Shown: positions 5,374 through 5,465 of the stretch, piece after piece | Layout: each line of letters begins with the position of its first letter | How positions within the stretch are numbered: position 1 is the stretch's first letter | NCBI GenBank assembly: GCA_005798965.1 | Contig: SYIB01000275.1 | Location: 1 to 5,465, forward strand | Direction of reading: 5' to 3' | Length of the DNA stretch: 5,465 nucleotides | Source: Planctomycetia bacterium | GTDB lineage: Bacteria; Planctomycetota; Phycisphaerae; Phycisphaerales; SM1A02 | The notes under the pieces: model-generated | What the model was told of the DNA's origin: nothing | Databases searched by the model: none | Seen by the model: the letters and a program-made list of their open reading frames with translations, nothing else | Made by a program: the position numbers and the translations under genes

Positions 5374-5401
5374 TACCGGACTACACAAGGGTCGTACCGG
5401 A
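5374..5401 (+). repeat. TACCGGA direct repeat, 21-bp period, upstream of the sigma-54 promoter
   Basis: TACCGGA occurs at 5374-5380 and again at 5395-5401. The starts are exactly 21 bp apart, about two helical turns, and the second copy abuts the -24 element. The similarity extends to TACCGGACT versus TACCGGATT. Same-face spacing suits a DNA-binding regulator of the sigma-54 promoter or of the divergent nucleotidase gene. The repeat is seen; the binding role is inference. Confidence 0.4.
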
Positions 5402-5419
5402 TTGGCACGGCTGTTGCAT
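5402..5419 (+). promoter_or_regulatory. Sigma-54 (RpoN) -24/-12 promoter
   Basis: TTGGCACGGCTGTTGCAT matches the sigma-54 consensus YTGGCACGrNNNTTGCW at every defined position. GG (5404-5405) and GC (5416-5417) are separated by exactly 10 bp. Taking C5417 as -12, transcription would start near 5429 and run rightward. Sigma-54 promoters need ATP-driven enhancer-binding proteins, so the gene beyond the right edge should be tightly controlled. The promoter faces away from the nucleotidase operon and cannot serve it. Confidence 0.85.
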
Positions 5420-5453
5420 GAGAGGGTCGCGCCTGCGGCAACCCCGCCAGCGC

Positions 5454-5460
5454 AGAAGGA
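5454..5460 (+). promoter_or_regulatory. Shine-Dalgarno site of a gene starting just past the right edge
   Basis: AGAAGGA ends 5 nt before the end of the window, and no start codon follows inside it. The coding region probably begins at or within a few bases after position 5466. This leaves a leader of about 37 nt from the predicted sigma-54 start site. A weak stem (CTGCGGC at 5433-5439 with GCC and GCAG at 5446-5455, one bulge) may form just before the site. Confidence 0.5.
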
Positions 5461-5465
5461 ACACC

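Overview
The window looks like chromosomal DNA of a GC-rich planctomycete, most likely a Phycisphaerae-type lineage. The strongest clue is a protein that starts with the 'RAFTLIELL' prepilin signal and carries an exact H-X9-DG motif near its C-terminus. This pairing is greatly expanded in Planctomycetota and their relatives. The GC-rich codon use, a SigK/RskA-type sigma/anti-sigma pair and a perfect sigma-54 promoter fit but do not prove this placement. I see no rRNA, tRNA, CRISPR array, insertion sequence, integrase or phage gene.

Layout, left to right. (1) At 1-570 (+) is the C-terminal third of an Uup-like ABC-F ATPase cut by the window edge. (2) At 604-1578 (-) is a membrane-anchored, zinc-less RskA-like anti-sigma factor, with its ECF sigma factor just upstream in the same transcription unit at 1710-2264 (-). 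(3) A 278-bp divergent region (2265-2542) holds a structured sigma leader with two mutually exclusive inverted repeats. (4) At 2543-3337 (+) is a stand-alone H-X9-DG prepilin-like protein. (5) Convergent to it is a two-gene minus-strand operon. Its first gene (4309-5301) is a HAL2/CysQ-type 3'(2'),5'-bisphosphate nucleotidase. Its second gene (3380-4306), 2 bp downstream, is a membrane-anchored endonuclease/exonuclease/phosphatase-fold protein with eroded active-site motifs. (6) The last 150 bp hold a hairpin, a TACCGGA direct repeat with 21-bp periodicity, a consensus-perfect sigma-54 -24/-12 promoter and a Shine-Dalgarno sequence. The gene these serve must start at or just after the right edge on the plus strand.

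How the parts work together. The sigma/anti-sigma pair is a self-contained envelope-signalling module. The divergent prepilin gene is a plausible but unproven target. The nucleotidase probably does housekeeping removal of 3'-phosphoadenosine 5'-phosphate, and its translationally coupled partner may be a membrane pseudoenzyme or have altered metal use. I found no clearly new multi-gene system. The items most worth a second look are the sigma-54 promoter with its upstream repeat, the degenerate membrane EEP protein, and the alternative hairpins in the sigma leader.
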